A stretch of 64,000 nt of DNA, taken from the NCBI GenBank assembly GCA_963814975.1, contig CAWFFB010000014.1, positions 1-64,000 of the forward strand, written 5' to 3'. Origin of the DNA: CAVUXJ01 sp963814975 (GTDB lineage: Bacteria > Acidobacteriota > Vicinamibacteria > Vicinamibacterales > CAVVIG01). The translations under genes were made by a program, and so were the position numbers. How positions within the stretch are numbered: position 1 is the first letter of the stretch; each line of letters opens with the position of its first letter. The notes under the pieces were generated by a model that worked only from the letters and a program-made list of their open reading frames with translations, did no database searches and was not told the DNA's origin. Below, piece after piece: positions 19,479-28,545 of the stretch.

Positions 19479-19692
19479 AGAGAAACGCGGATTTGCATCC
19501 ATGGATTCGAACAGGCAGCGAGAAATTGCCTCCAAGGGCGGCAAGGCGGCGCATGTGAAAGGGACGGCGCACGAGTGGACGGCCGAGGAGGCGCGTGACG
19601 CGGGTCGCAAAGGCGGCACCGCCAGCCATCGGCAGCGACCGGCGCATACTGACATTCCGTCCGTCACTCCGTCGGACACTCACAACGTCTGA
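19471..19692 (+). CDS. KGG-domain stress protein (YciG/Con-10-like)
   Basis: The 73-residue product carries two KGG repeats: FASMDSNRQREIASKGGKAAH and, after AHEWTAEEARDAG, RKGGTASH. These glycine- and lysine-rich motifs define general-stress proteins such as YciG and fungal Con-10, whose molecular role is unclear. The ATG at 19471 follows GGGAGGCGAG. Usually induced by stress or stationary phase; here it sits just before an RMF-like gene. Confidence 0.85.
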   Translation: MGKEKRGFASMDSNRQREIASKGGKAAHVKGTAHEWTAEEARDAGRKGGTASHRQRPAHTDIPSVTPSDTHNV

Positions 19693-19740
19693 TCGCGGTC
19701 ACGACGTGCGGGCGCGGAGACTGTCGCAGAAGCAACTCGA

Positions 19741-20097
19741 ATGAATGCTGCGGGGCCGATCGCCCGGGTCTTGGCGACGTGGCGTCGACGTCGTGAGGCC
19801 GCGGCGCAGGATGCATTCGTCGAGGCGTGGAAGACTGCTTGGGCCGACGGCTGTCACCGCCGCTGGGAAGGCGGCCCGCGAGGCGCACCTTCGCACCTGC
19901 AAGAGAATCAACGTGCGGCGTGGGTCGCGGGCTGGCAATGGGCGGACACTCATCCCAACCGCCGCCGACAAGATGGCCCGCAGGTTGGAGGCTATCGCCG
20001 CAGTACCGATCGGCGCGCGCGTCTCGCTCGTGGTGCTCGGCGAGGCATCGTTGGATTGACGTTCGTCGCAATCGCGCGCTGGTGGTGGCGTCGTTGA
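19741..20097 (+). CDS. RMF/CrpP-like small protein
   Basis: The 118-residue frame has a short conserved-looking core at residues 24-75: AFVEAWKTAWADGCHRRWEGG, then QRAAWVAGWQWADTHPNRR. The spacing of the glycine-cysteine turn and the AWxxGW motif recalls ribosome modulation factor and CrpP-like proteins. The tail is arginine-rich and ends in WWWRR, so the true end may be earlier or frameshifted. If the match holds, it would bind ribosomes or nucleic acid in slow growth. The match rests on a short motif only. Confidence 0.5.
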   Translation: MNAAGPIARVLATWRRRREAAAQDAFVEAWKTAWADGCHRRWEGGPRGAPSHLQENQRAAWVAGWQWADTHPNRRRQDGPQVGGYRRSTDRRARLARGARRGIVGLTFVAIARWWWRR

Positions 20098-20190
20098 GGC
20101 TCTCTCGCCAAGAACTGCACCGGCATCGAACACACGAGCGCCTCAGGGATGCGTAAGCCGCGTGCGGCGGTTCTGTGATTTCTGGCAGCC

Positions 20191-20634
20191 TTAGAACACC
20201 CCCGCCTTGAATCGAAAGCCCGTCTGCGCATCCCCTTCGCGATAGGTTTTGTGGCAGGCGGCGCACGTGGCGCCGCCGAACTCCTTGGCGGCCGCCTGCG
20301 CGGCCATCTGGTCGACCGTCCCCGCCGAGAGCATCTTGTCCAGGGCATCGAGCCGAGTCAGCCCATCCTTGATGAAGCCGACCGCGTCGTCTTTCTTCCT
20401 CTCGGCCCAGAACCCCTGAAGCGTCATGAAGTTCTGGCGCAGGGTCGCGAGCTGCGTCCTCGCGTCCGCATAGGCGCCAGAGCCGATAGCCTTGTTGGTC
20501 GCGCCATTTGCCTGCGCGTTCGACTTCATGAGCGTCGTGTACTCCTCCATGGTCGTGATCTTGCCTTGACCGATCGCGACGACACCTGCCATAGCAACCA
20601 GTGCGACGATCGTGTGCATGATGAAACGACGCAT
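20191..20634 (-). CDS. Cytochrome c'-type (class II) protein
   Basis: The ATG at 20634 follows GAGGAGGC and starts a signal peptide (HTIVALVAMAGVVAIG). The mature part is helical with a single C-terminal heme site CAACHKTYREGD, the position typical of class II c-type cytochromes. Length of 147 residues fits. Roles in this class include electron transfer and binding of NO or CO in the periplasm. It is divergent from the MFS gene. Confidence 0.85.
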   Translation of the reverse strand: MRRFIMHTIVALVAMAGVVAIGQGKITTMEEYTTLMKSNAQANGATNKAIGSGAYADARTQLATLRQNFMTLQGFWAERKKDDAVGFIKDGLTRLDALDKMLSAGTVDQMAAQAAAKEFGGATCAACHKTYREGDAQTGFRFKAGVF

Positions 20635-20790
20635 GTAAGCCTCCTCTGGAAAGACGAGTTGATGTATCGTGTCCGATTCCAATAGATCAATCAACACAGA
20701 ACCTTTCGTGCGGTTCCTGGAATTGCAGCAGCCTGAACCACTCGATGAACAGCTGGCGAGGCTGCGGCGGTCAGCAGCTACGGACCGATC

Positions 20791-22077
20791 ATGAGCACAC
20801 AGGTTGATACGTTGTCCGGGTCGCGACCGCATCAGTCGTTCGCATCTCTCAGGCATTCCGGGTATCGAGCGTTCTTCGTCGGCTCGGCGACGGCGATGCT
20901 CGCAGACAGCATCGAGCACGTCATCAGCTACTGGGTCGTGTTCCAGAAGTTCCATTCCCCTGCGCTGGGGGGCTTTGCCGTGCTGTCACACTGGCTGCCG
21001 TTTCTGATCTTTTCAGTACCCGTGGGCGCACTCGCCGATCGCCGCGATCCTCGCCGCCTGATCCAGCTTGGCATGCTGCTCTTCATGTTCGTGTCGCTGG
21101 CCTGGGCGACGCTGTTCGTCACCGACACGCTGCAGATGTGGCACGCCATGGCCTTGCTCGTCATCCACGGCTGTGCCGGCGTGCTATGGAATACGCCCGC
21201 CCAGACGCTCATTCACGACATCGTCGCCCCCCAGCAACTGACAAGCGCGGTACGGCTCACGGCGACTGCGCGCTATCTCGGCATGTTGATGGGGCCGGCT
21301 GTCGGTGCTGCGTTCCTGGTCGCGCTCGGGCCGTCGAAGGGGCTCTTCGTCAATGCGCTGCTGTACCTGCCGCTGATGGTGTGGCTGTGGCGGACCCCAT
21401 ATGGCAATCGCTTGCGCCAGGGAAAACCGACCACGAGCGCCGTGGTCCGATTCGCCGACATCGTGACGACCGTTCGAAGCGTCGCCGGCAACCTGCCGAT
21501 TGTGTCGATGACGCTGCTCGGAGGAGTGGCTTCGTTTTTTGTCGGCAACTCGTATCAGGCGCAGATGCCGGGGTTCGCATACGATCTCGGTCACGGCGAT
21601 CCCGGCCTGTCCTACAGCATGTTGCTCGGCGCCGACGCGGCGGGCGCGTTGAGCGCGGGATTCGTCCTGGAAAGCAGGGGGCTGTTGACGCCCGCCCCAC
21701 GCACGGCATGTGTCCTGGCCATGCTGTGGTGCTGCGCTCTGGGAAGTTTCGCGTTGATCAGCGTGTACCCGTTGGCCCTCGTGCTGCTGTTCGCTGCCGG
21801 TTTCCTCGAGCTGTCATTCAACACGATGGCGCAAACCCTGGTGCAGCTCCACGCCCCGCCTGCGATTCGTGGACGTGTCATCGGCCTGTTTTCGATGACG
21901 AGCCTCGGCTTCCGGACGTTCAGCGGCCTCAGCGTCGGTCTGGCAGGCAGCGCCATCGGGATTCACCGATCGCTCGCCGTGAGCGCGGCCGCCGTGTTCG
22001 TCGTGATCGGTGTCCTGCTGGCCGTCACCGGCCGGATGACGTCTGATTTTCCCGTCGCCCGCGAACCGTCCGGCTAA
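20791..22077 (+). CDS. MFS transporter (EntS-like exporter group)
   Basis: A 428-residue membrane protein with about 12 hydrophobic helices. The first loop carries GALADRRDPRRLI, the MFS motif between helices 2 and 3, and the start (FASLRHSGYRAFFVGSA) is typical of the enterobactin-exporter-like group. RLTATARYLGMLMGPAVGAA fits helix 5. The substrate is unknown; relatives export siderophores and drugs. It is divergent from the cytochrome c' gene, with no partner regulator. Confidence 0.85.
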   Translation: MSTQVDTLSGSRPHQSFASLRHSGYRAFFVGSATAMLADSIEHVISYWVVFQKFHSPALGGFAVLSHWLPFLIFSVPVGALADRRDPRRLIQLGMLLFMFVSLAWATLFVTDTLQMWHAMALLVIHGCAGVLWNTPAQTLIHDIVAPQQLTSAVRLTATARYLGMLMGPAVGAAFLVALGPSKGLFVNALLYLPLMVWLWRTPYGNRLRQGKPTTSAVVRFADIVTTVRSVAGNLPIVSMTLLGGVASFFVGNSYQAQMPGFAYDLGHGDPGLSYSMLLGADAAGALSAGFVLESRGLLTPAPRTACVLAMLWCCALGSFALISVYPLALVLLFAAGFLELSFNTMAQTLVQLHAPPAIRGRVIGLFSMTSLGFRTFSGLSVGLAGSAIGIHRSLAVSAAAVFVVIGVLLAVTGRMTSDFPVAREPSG

Positions 22078-22245
22078 TTGCTTTCGTGCCGGCCGCTGAC
22101 AGGAGGAGGGACTATCATCCACGTGGCGTTGATCCTGGAGATGGCCCAGAAATACCAACGACATCATCATCGTTCAAGTACCTTCGGAAACGCATCGAAG
22201 AGGCTGACATACTGGAACATGCTTGTCGACAGATGAGCGCGAAAC

Positions 22246-23139
22246 ATGGCGCCCGCAATGTTTCACGGTTCGGCCGAGCGCTTCATCCCATCTACGAATA
22301 TGGCCCAAGCTCCTGACCATACTGAAGCGAGAGAGCTGGCCGAGAACCTGCTTGTGGCTGTGGCCGCTGCAGCACGGCATGCATTCGGTCAGCGTCTTAC
22401 CGCGGCATACGCATTGGGAAGTCTCGCGCACGGTGGGTTCAGCGCTCATGTGAGCGACATCGATGTCGGTCTTGTCTTGGCCGATCCATTGGATGGAAGC
22501 GATGCTGAAGCTGTAGCCGGCCTGATATCTTCGATCGCGGCGAGTCAGAAGCCATTCGCCAATCGTCTATCCGTCTTCTGGGGGTCTAACCACACGCTTT
22601 CCGGCGTGTCGGCAGGCGGACGCTTTCCTCCGCCCGATCGTCTCGATCTAATACGATTCGGTCGCGTGCTTGCAGGTCGGGATGTGCGCGGGGAACTGCC
22701 TTCACCCACGCAGAAGGAGCTCGTGGTCGCGGGTGCGGAATTTGCGCTGTGGCGCCTCGCCACCGATGAGGTCACCGCGAAATTGAAGAACCCGACAGCG
22801 TTGGCCAGCTCGGATCCAAGGACCTGGACCAAGCTCGTTCTATATCCTCTGCGCTTTCTGCTTACCGCGCGAACGGGTGAAGTCGGCCCTAACGAAGCGG
22901 CGGTCGACGACTTCGTCTCGCACGCAAGAGGCACGGCAGCGAATCTTGCCAGCATGGCAATAGAGTGGAGGAATGTACCTCCAGATTCTGGCGACCAAGA
23001 TGCGGTAGAAGCAATGACCAGCGGTCTGATCCCGCTCTATCAGGAATTTCTCTCGGATCACGAGCGTCGATTGCGAGAATATGGAAGAGCGGACCTGGCG
23101 GAGGCGTTTCGTGAGTGGCAGCAAAGACTTCGAGCGTGA
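22246..23139 (+). CDS. Nucleotidyltransferase-domain protein (AadA-like fold)
   Basis: The N-terminal half has the minimal nucleotidyltransferase signature YALGSLAHGGFSAHVSDIDVG, giving the GS and DxD metal ligands, followed by a second acidic strand. The C-terminal half is helical (TWTKLVLYPLRFLLTARTGE), as in aminoglycoside adenylyltransferases. The acceptor is not predictable; antibiotic inactivation is one option only. ATG at 22246 is given, but ATG at 22300 (MAQAPDHTEAREL) may be the real start. Its 3' end overlaps the next gene by 29 bases. Confidence 0.75.
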   Translation: MAPAMFHGSAERFIPSTNMAQAPDHTEARELAENLLVAVAAAARHAFGQRLTAAYALGSLAHGGFSAHVSDIDVGLVLADPLDGSDAEAVAGLISSIAASQKPFANRLSVFWGSNHTLSGVSAGGRFPPPDRLDLIRFGRVLAGRDVRGELPSPTQKELVVAGAEFALWRLATDEVTAKLKNPTALASSDPRTWTKLVLYPLRFLLTARTGEVGPNEAAVDDFVSHARGTAANLASMAIEWRNVPPDSGDQDAVEAMTSGLIPLYQEFLSDHERRLREYGRADLAEAFREWQQRLRA

Positions 23140-24883
23140 ACACGTTGCCTGTACGTGCAGCGATGCGGACACTCATTTGCCTCGGTCAGCGCCACAGGTG
23201 TCCAGTCGGCGAGACTTCCTTAGGCATGTCGGCTCGGTGGGGATGGGCTTGGGGCTGGGTCCGGTCCTCGCGTCATGCCGGCCGGGCGGGGCGGAGGCGG
23301 CCGATCTGGCCGGCAGCCAGGCGGTGAAGACCGGGAAAGCGCAGCACGTCACCATTCTGCACACCGCCGACATTCATGCGCAGCTCGACATTCACGACGA
23401 GTTCTTCTACGAGAGGGGAAGACCCGTCTTCAGACGCCGAGGCGGGTTTGCCACGCTGTGCACGATGATCGAGGCGCTGCGACAGCAGAATCCGCAGCGC
23501 ACGCTGGTGGTGGACGGCGGCGACTGCTTCCAGGGAAGCGCCGTCGCGGCCCTGTCCAAGGGGCAGGCCATCGTTCCTCTCATCAACCGGGTCGGATACG
23601 ATCTCGTCCTGCCCGGCAACTGGGAGGTGGTGTACGGCAAGGAGATGCTGATCAAAGACATGAGCCTGTATCGCGCGGCCAAGGTCTGCGCGAACATGTT
23701 CCATGCCGACGCCGAAGACGCGTCTTTGATCTTCCCGCCCTACCAGATTTTCGATGTCGGCGGCACACGGGTGGGTTTTGTCGGCTACAACGATCCGCTC
23801 ACGCCGATTCGACAGTCTCCGGCCTACTCACGCGGCATCACGTTCACTCGCCCCGAGGCGGATCTCGCCCAGTACGTGAACGTCCTGCGCCAGGAGCAGG
23901 GCTGCCAGGTGGTCTTCGTGCTCTCGCACATGGGGCTCGCGCAGCAGCTCCACCTGGCCAACCAGCCTTACGCACGCGGCGTGGACTACGTCCTGGGCGC
24001 GGATACGCATGAGCGTCTCCGTCAGCCGCTGCAAGGGAAGTTCTGCAAGGTCACGGAACCCGGCGCCTTCGCGTCCTTCGTCGGCAAGCTCGATCTGGTC
24101 GTCGAGAAGGGCAAGATCAAGGAGGACACGTACGCGCTGCTCGACGTCGATCCGGAGCGGTATGCCGAAGACGAGCAGATGAAAACGATCGTGGCGGCCG
24201 CGCGCGCGCCTTACCGTGACGACCTCGCCAAGGTCATCGGCAGGACCCGCACGCCGCTCTTGCGCTACTACGTGATCGAAACGCCGATGGACAACCTCAT
24301 CACCGATGCCTTGATGTGGAAGTTCAAGACAGACGTCGTGGTGTCCAACGGTTTTCGCTTCTGTCCGCCGCTCGTGCCGCCCGCAGGCGGCGAGGTGGAC
24401 ATCACGAACGACTACCTGTGGAGCATGCTGCCGGTCGACTCGGTGCTGAAGGCCGGTGTGGTGACCGGGGAGCAGATCGCCGGCTGGCTCGAAAGCGAGT
24501 TGGAGAACGCGTTTGCGAAGGACGCGACCAGGCGCCTCGGCGGATGGTTCGTCCGGTACAAGGGCCTGTTCGTGAAGTTCACGATCGGCAAGCCGCTGGG
24601 CCAGCGTGTGCGGGAGGTGAAAGTGCAGGGCCAGCCGCTGGTGAGCAACAAGAAGTACACCGTGCTGGGGTGCGAACGCGAGGGCGAACCGGACAACACG
24701 GTCTGTCGCATCGTCGGCGTGGCCGATCCCTGCCGCCACGACATCACCATGCACCAGGTCATGACGGAGTATCTCGCCGAACACTCTCCCGTGGCGCCCA
24801 CCATCGAAGGCCGCGCCGTTGCGACCGATGCGTCCGCCGACCTGCTCTCGCAGGTGGAGGGCACGAGCTACAGGTTCAGGTGA
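23111..24883 (+). CDS. SoxB-like Tat-exported metallophosphatase/5'-nucleotidase-family protein
   Basis: The GTG at 23111 has GGAGG 6 bases upstream. Residues 30-60 hold a twin-arginine signal (SSRRDFLRHVGSVGMG) ending in LASC, so the product may be a Tat lipoprotein. The calcineurin-like domain shows ILHTADIHAQLD, VVDGGDCFQGS, GNWEVVYG, VLSHMGLAQQ and GADTHERL, followed by a 5'-nucleotidase C-terminal domain (DNLITDALMWKF, later YTVLGCEREGEP). GNWE replaces the usual GNHE, as in thiosulfohydrolase SoxB, and ADTH replaces GHTH, so metal binding is altered. No other sox gene is present, but a TauE/SafE permease is convergent with it. Sulfur-compound hydrolysis is inference. Confidence 0.8.
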   Translation: MSGSKDFEREHVACTCSDADTHLPRSAPQVSSRRDFLRHVGSVGMGLGLGPVLASCRPGGAEAADLAGSQAVKTGKAQHVTILHTADIHAQLDIHDEFFYERGRPVFRRRGGFATLCTMIEALRQQNPQRTLVVDGGDCFQGSAVAALSKGQAIVPLINRVGYDLVLPGNWEVVYGKEMLIKDMSLYRAAKVCANMFHADAEDASLIFPPYQIFDVGGTRVGFVGYNDPLTPIRQSPAYSRGITFTRPEADLAQYVNVLRQEQGCQVVFVLSHMGLAQQLHLANQPYARGVDYVLGADTHERLRQPLQGKFCKVTEPGAFASFVGKLDLVVEKGKIKEDTYALLDVDPERYAEDEQMKTIVAAARAPYRDDLAKVIGRTRTPLLRYYVIETPMDNLITDALMWKFKTDVVVSNGFRFCPPLVPPAGGEVDITNDYLWSMLPVDSVLKAGVVTGEQIAGWLESELENAFAKDATRRLGGWFVRYKGLFVKFTIGKPLGQRVREVKVQGQPLVSNKKYTVLGCEREGEPDNTVCRIVGVADPCRHDITMHQVMTEYLAEHSPVAPTIEGRAVATDASADLLSQVEGTSYRFR

Positions 24884-24949
24884 ACGGCTCCACGGCGCGT
24901 GCCTGCGCGTGAAATCGCCAAGCCTGCCTCGCGGGTGCTGGCATCGCCG

Positions 24950-25699
24950 TCATGACCTTGCCCCCAGAGTCCGGTAGAGCATGTAGACCGCCACGCCGAA
25001 GAGCAGCACCGCAAACCCGCGGCGCAATCCCCGCTGGGATACGAATCGCATCGCGTACGTGCCTGTTGCGATGCCGGGCATGGTGCCGGCTGTCACCAGC
25101 GCGACGGAGAGCCAGGCGATCTTCACCTGTCCGACGTAGCCGTAGAATCCCATCGCGCAATTCATTGCGATGACGAGCAGCGACGTTCCAACGGCGTCGC
25201 GCAAGGGCAGCCCGCCCCACACCAGCGCGGGCACGATCAGAAAGCCTCCACCCACGCCGACCAGCCCCGTGAGCGAGCCGACGACCAGCCCCTGGATCGC
25301 GGCGGATGCGACGGAGGCCGAGGTTTGCGCGGTTGGCGGTTCAGCGTCCGTCTTGCATCCACGAAGCATGAAACCGGCTGCAACCAGCGTCATCGTGGCG
25401 AAGATGGCGAGCTGTTCGGCGCCGGTCAGTCGCGTCGCGAGGCGTGTTCCAAAGTACGTGCCGACGATCGCGACGGCTCCGAAGATCGATGCAACCCGGA
25501 CGTTCACGTGCCCTTCCCGCCAGTGACCGAAGGCGCCGACAAGGCTGGTCGTCCCGACCACGGCGAGGCTCATCGCAATGGACTCCTTCGCTCCAAAGCC
25601 CAGGATGTAGACGAAGACCGGCACGGTTAGAATCGATCCGCCGCCCCCAAGCAAGCCGAGGGAGAGGCCAATCAGGAACCCGAGTGCGACGCCAATCAT
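24950..25699 (-). CDS. TauE/SafE family permease
   Basis: A 249-residue membrane protein with two repeated halves, each starting with a glycine-rich turn: FLIGLSLGLLGGGGSILTVPV and GSLTGLVGVGGGFLIVPAL. This is the TauE/SafE (former DUF81) signature. About eight helices are predicted from hydrophobicity. Relatives export sulfite, sulfoacetate or other organic anions. It is convergent with the SoxB-like gene with 66 bases between, which makes a sulfur anion a plausible but unproven substrate. Confidence 0.9.
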   Translation of the reverse strand: MIGVALGFLIGLSLGLLGGGGSILTVPVFVYILGFGAKESIAMSLAVVGTTSLVGAFGHWREGHVNVRVASIFGAVAIVGTYFGTRLATRLTGAEQLAIFATMTLVAAGFMLRGCKTDAEPPTAQTSASVASAAIQGLVVGSLTGLVGVGGGFLIVPALVWGGLPLRDAVGTSLLVIAMNCAMGFYGYVGQVKIAWLSVALVTAGTMPGIATGTYAMRFVSQRGLRRGFAVLLFGVAVYMLYRTLGARS

Positions 25700-26075
25700 G
25701 ACAAGGCGCGTCGGATCATCACGCCCAACGCCTTCCCTCAGTTCGGCTCGCCGGGCGTCGGCTGCCAGCCGGGAGATGGCGGTCGCGGATGGCAGGAGCT
25801 GTCATTACTGATCAGAACCACGATACCTAAGAATCGTTTCGCGGGCCAACGACGCCTTCGTCCGTCTTCCGCCAACGTATGTTCGCCGTGGTCGAATACG
25901 GTCCGCTCGCCGCCGCGAGAGCATTCCACCACGCTTCCGATGGGGTGGAACGATTCGGTGCGCGAATCGTTAGCCCCACGCCGGTGTCCGGCGCCGTTGC
26001 CTGGCGGCGGTCTCGGGAATCAATTCGCACCAGGGCGGCATCGAATCCCAGCGAACGCCGTTCACCGCTGATGGA
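25700..26075. other. Intergenic stretch
   Basis: No supported gene. The sequence leads into a truncated radical-SAM fragment, so it may include decayed coding sequence. Confidence 0.4.
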
Positions 26076-26522
26076 TTGAGCGCTGGTCCGGAATGGTCCG
26101 GAAAGGTTCTCGACACCGCCCGTAGCCTTGAACACTTGAACAAGCGCATGAAGCCCGAGGTGCATCTCCGGGCGCGCGACGTCCTTCGGCAGCTCGGGGT
26201 CACGTTCGACTTCGGGTTCATGCTGATGGAGCCGTGGTCCACCATCGGCACGGTGCGGACGAACATCAAATTGGTCCTAGCCGACGAGCGCCTCAAGAGG
26301 GAATTTCCCCTGATCACGCTGCCGGTCCTCATTCTCCATGGCACCGCCGACAAGGTTACGAAGCCGGGCGGCAGCCAACTCTTCTACGACACGGCGGGTT
26401 CCGCTGACAAGACCTTGAAACTCTACGAGGGGCACGCGCGCGATCTGCTCAACGACATCGATAAGGAAAAAGTCATGGCGGACATCCAGGACTGGGTCGG
26501 CGCTCGTCTGCCCGCGATGTGA
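26076..26522 (+). pseudogene. Chimera: radical SAM fragment joined to alpha/beta hydrolase C-terminus
   Basis: The first 65 residues (LEHLNKRMKPEVHLRARDVL, then GVTFDFGFMLMEPWSTIGTV) match the late part of a radical SAM domain, without its CxxxCxxC cluster. From about residue 67 the sequence becomes the C-terminus of a monoacylglycerol-lipase-type hydrolase: FPLITLPVLILHGTADKVT, which carries the catalytic aspartate, and YEGHARDLLNDIDKEKVMAD, which carries the catalytic histidine. The nucleophile elbow GxSxG is missing. The two families are unrelated, and the frame is open across the junction near 26270. Not functional as either enzyme. Confidence 0.7.
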
Positions 26523-26694
26523 CAGGGGGCACCTGCTGCTGACGAAGATCGCCACGCTTCACGGGTTGGACAGCCTCGGCAACTCGAAGGCGGGTACCGC
26601 GTCGGCCGTCGGCGAAGGCTCGATTGCCGTCAGCTTCGTCCAGCGGACTCTTCACGCGGCGAACGCGGCCAATGACTCGCGGCGCGTCAGACGC

Positions 26695-28191
26695 TCATGA
26701 CCTCAGCGTCAACCGGACGAGCGTGTCGGCGCGGTCCTGTCGATCGAGGTCGCGGCACGTGGCGATGATGTGTTCGAACTGGCTTCCGGAAATCGGGATG
26801 CCGGGAACGACGCCGCGAATGCGGCGCGCTTCCTCGTCGAAGTTCCAGATGAACTCGCGGCCGGTCCCCTGCTTCGTGTAGCTCCGGCCGTCCCTGGTGA
26901 AGATCGTGATCCGAGGACCGAAGAGCGTCATCTGGTGCGATGGGATGATCTGGACGCGCTTCATCAGTTCGAGCACCTCGGGCGGATCGGCCTCGACGGG
27001 CAGCATCGGGAAACCGCGTTTGACGACGCCGTACGCCGTGTAGTAACGGGTGCTGCCGCGCGTCGGCTCACCGGTGTCTTCTCGCCGCAACGGGAAGGCG
27101 GGACTGGGGTATTGCGTTTCCAGCCAGTTCACCACGGCCTCCACGCGCTCGACGTCCTCGTATTTGATGTTGTGCTCTTCACAGAGCCTCGCCGTGACGT
27201 CGATGTGGGCGATGTTGTAACCGGAAATCGAGTAGATGCGGTACAGCGTCTCAAGCAGCATCCAGTCCGTGCCGAGGTTGGCCGTGAGCCCGTCGAGGCT
27301 GGTTTCCCTGGCGCCGACGAAGCTGTAGGTGAGATGGCCCGTGCGGTCGCCCGCGTAAGCGTGATAGAACCCTGCCGGACCTTCGAGAACCGCCTCGCCG
27401 CCGCCGACCTTCCCTTGCTTTGCGAGCGAGACCGCGAGCATCGCGTTGCGGACGGCAGCGCCCTCTCGCAGGGCGCGGCTTTCGAGGTTGCTGCCTGCCA
27501 GATTCGTACAGAGTGAGATCGCGCCGTGGACCTGGTCGTCGGTGAAGCGCATGATCTTCGCGGCGGCGACGGCCGCCCCAAAGATGCTGAACACCGGTCC
27601 GGCGTGGAACCCGCGCGCCATGACGGTCGGAATCCAGTCGGCGGCCATCCGTTCCATGACCTCGTAGCCTGCCGCTACGCCGGTGATGAAGTCTCGACCC
27701 GACGCCCCTTCCACCTCCGCGGCAACCAGGGCGGCCGGGATAATCGCTGTGCCGGGGTGGGTGAGCATGCGGAAGGTGTCCCACTTTCCACCCGCCAGCA
27801 TCAGTTCCGAGTTCGCAAAGGCGGCGCCTCCCCTGGTCACCTTGCTTCCGTTCACCAGGATGGTGGCGCCGCTTCGCACGCCCATTTCTTCCCCGGTCAC
27901 GAACGTCACCGCCTGCTGGCCCGCAGCCAACTCGGAACCCACAAGCGCCGACGCGAGGTTCTGGAGCGTCAGTCCCTTGACGCGATCGACAACCGCGGCG
28001 GGGAGATCCTCATAGCGCAGACGGCCGATCCACTCCGCGAACTGGCGGCTGAGAGACCGGCCAGAGTAGGCGCGTGCTGCCGCGGTCTGCCCCGCAGGGG
28101 CAGCGGCGGCATCGACGGGTGATGGAGCGATGCGGGCTGTGCCCCAGGCTGCCAGACCGGAACCGAGAAAGCTCCGGCGATCGATGTTCAC
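26695..28191 (-). CDS. MmgE/PrpD family protein with Tat signal
   Basis: Residues 1-35 hold a twin-arginine signal (DRRSFLGSGLAAWGTA). The 498-residue protein then matches the MmgE/PrpD fold of 2-methylcitrate dehydratase: LTLQNLASALVGSE, NGSKVTRGGAAFANSELM, THPGTAIIPAALVAAE, ARGFHAGPVFSIFGAA and SISGYNIAHIDVTARL. GTG at 28191 follows GAGGGG. Cytoplasmic relatives act in the methylcitrate cycle, but export argues for a different substrate. It is divergent from the AMP-ligase gene across 354 bases. A very long reading frame on its strand continues through the ligase gene and is a shadow. Confidence 0.85.
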   Translation of the reverse strand: MNIDRRSFLGSGLAAWGTARIAPSPVDAAAAPAGQTAAARAYSGRSLSRQFAEWIGRLRYEDLPAAVVDRVKGLTLQNLASALVGSELAAGQQAVTFVTGEEMGVRSGATILVNGSKVTRGGAAFANSELMLAGGKWDTFRMLTHPGTAIIPAALVAAEVEGASGRDFITGVAAGYEVMERMAADWIPTVMARGFHAGPVFSIFGAAVAAAKIMRFTDDQVHGAISLCTNLAGSNLESRALREGAAVRNAMLAVSLAKQGKVGGGEAVLEGPAGFYHAYAGDRTGHLTYSFVGARETSLDGLTANLGTDWMLLETLYRIYSISGYNIAHIDVTARLCEEHNIKYEDVERVEAVVNWLETQYPSPAFPLRREDTGEPTRGSTRYYTAYGVVKRGFPMLPVEADPPEVLELMKRVQIIPSHQMTLFGPRITIFTRDGRSYTKQGTGREFIWNFDEEARRIRGVVPGIPISGSQFEHIIATCRDLDRQDRADTLVRLTLRS

Positions 28192-28321
28192 GCGGCCCCT
28201 CGCTTTCTGCGGTTGCCTGGCTTGACGCTCCCCGACCTGACGCTGGACGTCGTCGTCCGGCAAAACACGGCTGTCACATGGGTGTTGCGCATCTCGTCCG
28301 GGCTTCGCTGACCGTCGACCC

Positions 28322-28400
28322 CGTAGTGTCCCACAGTTCGGCCGCCGGCGCGGAGAAGCACTATTCTCACGCTGTGATATGGATTCTCGCAGTGATTGCG
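28322..28400. repeat. Dispersed promoter-region repeat, copy A
   Basis: 28332-28400 aligns with 45422-45490 at roughly three matches in four, with one small gap (shared CACAG, GGCCG, GGCGC, GGAG, TGATATGGA and CAGTGAT). Its first 20 bases (28322-28341) also match 33835-33854 at 17 of 20. All three copies lie upstream of minus-strand genes. On that strand the shared block reads GGGAyACTACG, close to a -10 element. Confidence 0.45.
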
Positions 28401-28545
28401 CGGCCCTCCAGGTTGTCGGATCGTCCGAAGCCACCGTCCGCTGGAAATGGAAGAAGGCTTCGTGCAACATCAACGCCGTCAACCAGAGTCGGGTTTCCGA
28501 TAGGGACAGCTGCCTTCCGCGTGTAGAGTGGCCGGGAGACGATTG

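Noticed and set aside
22246..23139. Nucleotidyltransferase as an aminoglycoside-resistance gene
   Set aside because: Only the general fold signature is shared; the substrate-binding residues cannot be matched by eye.
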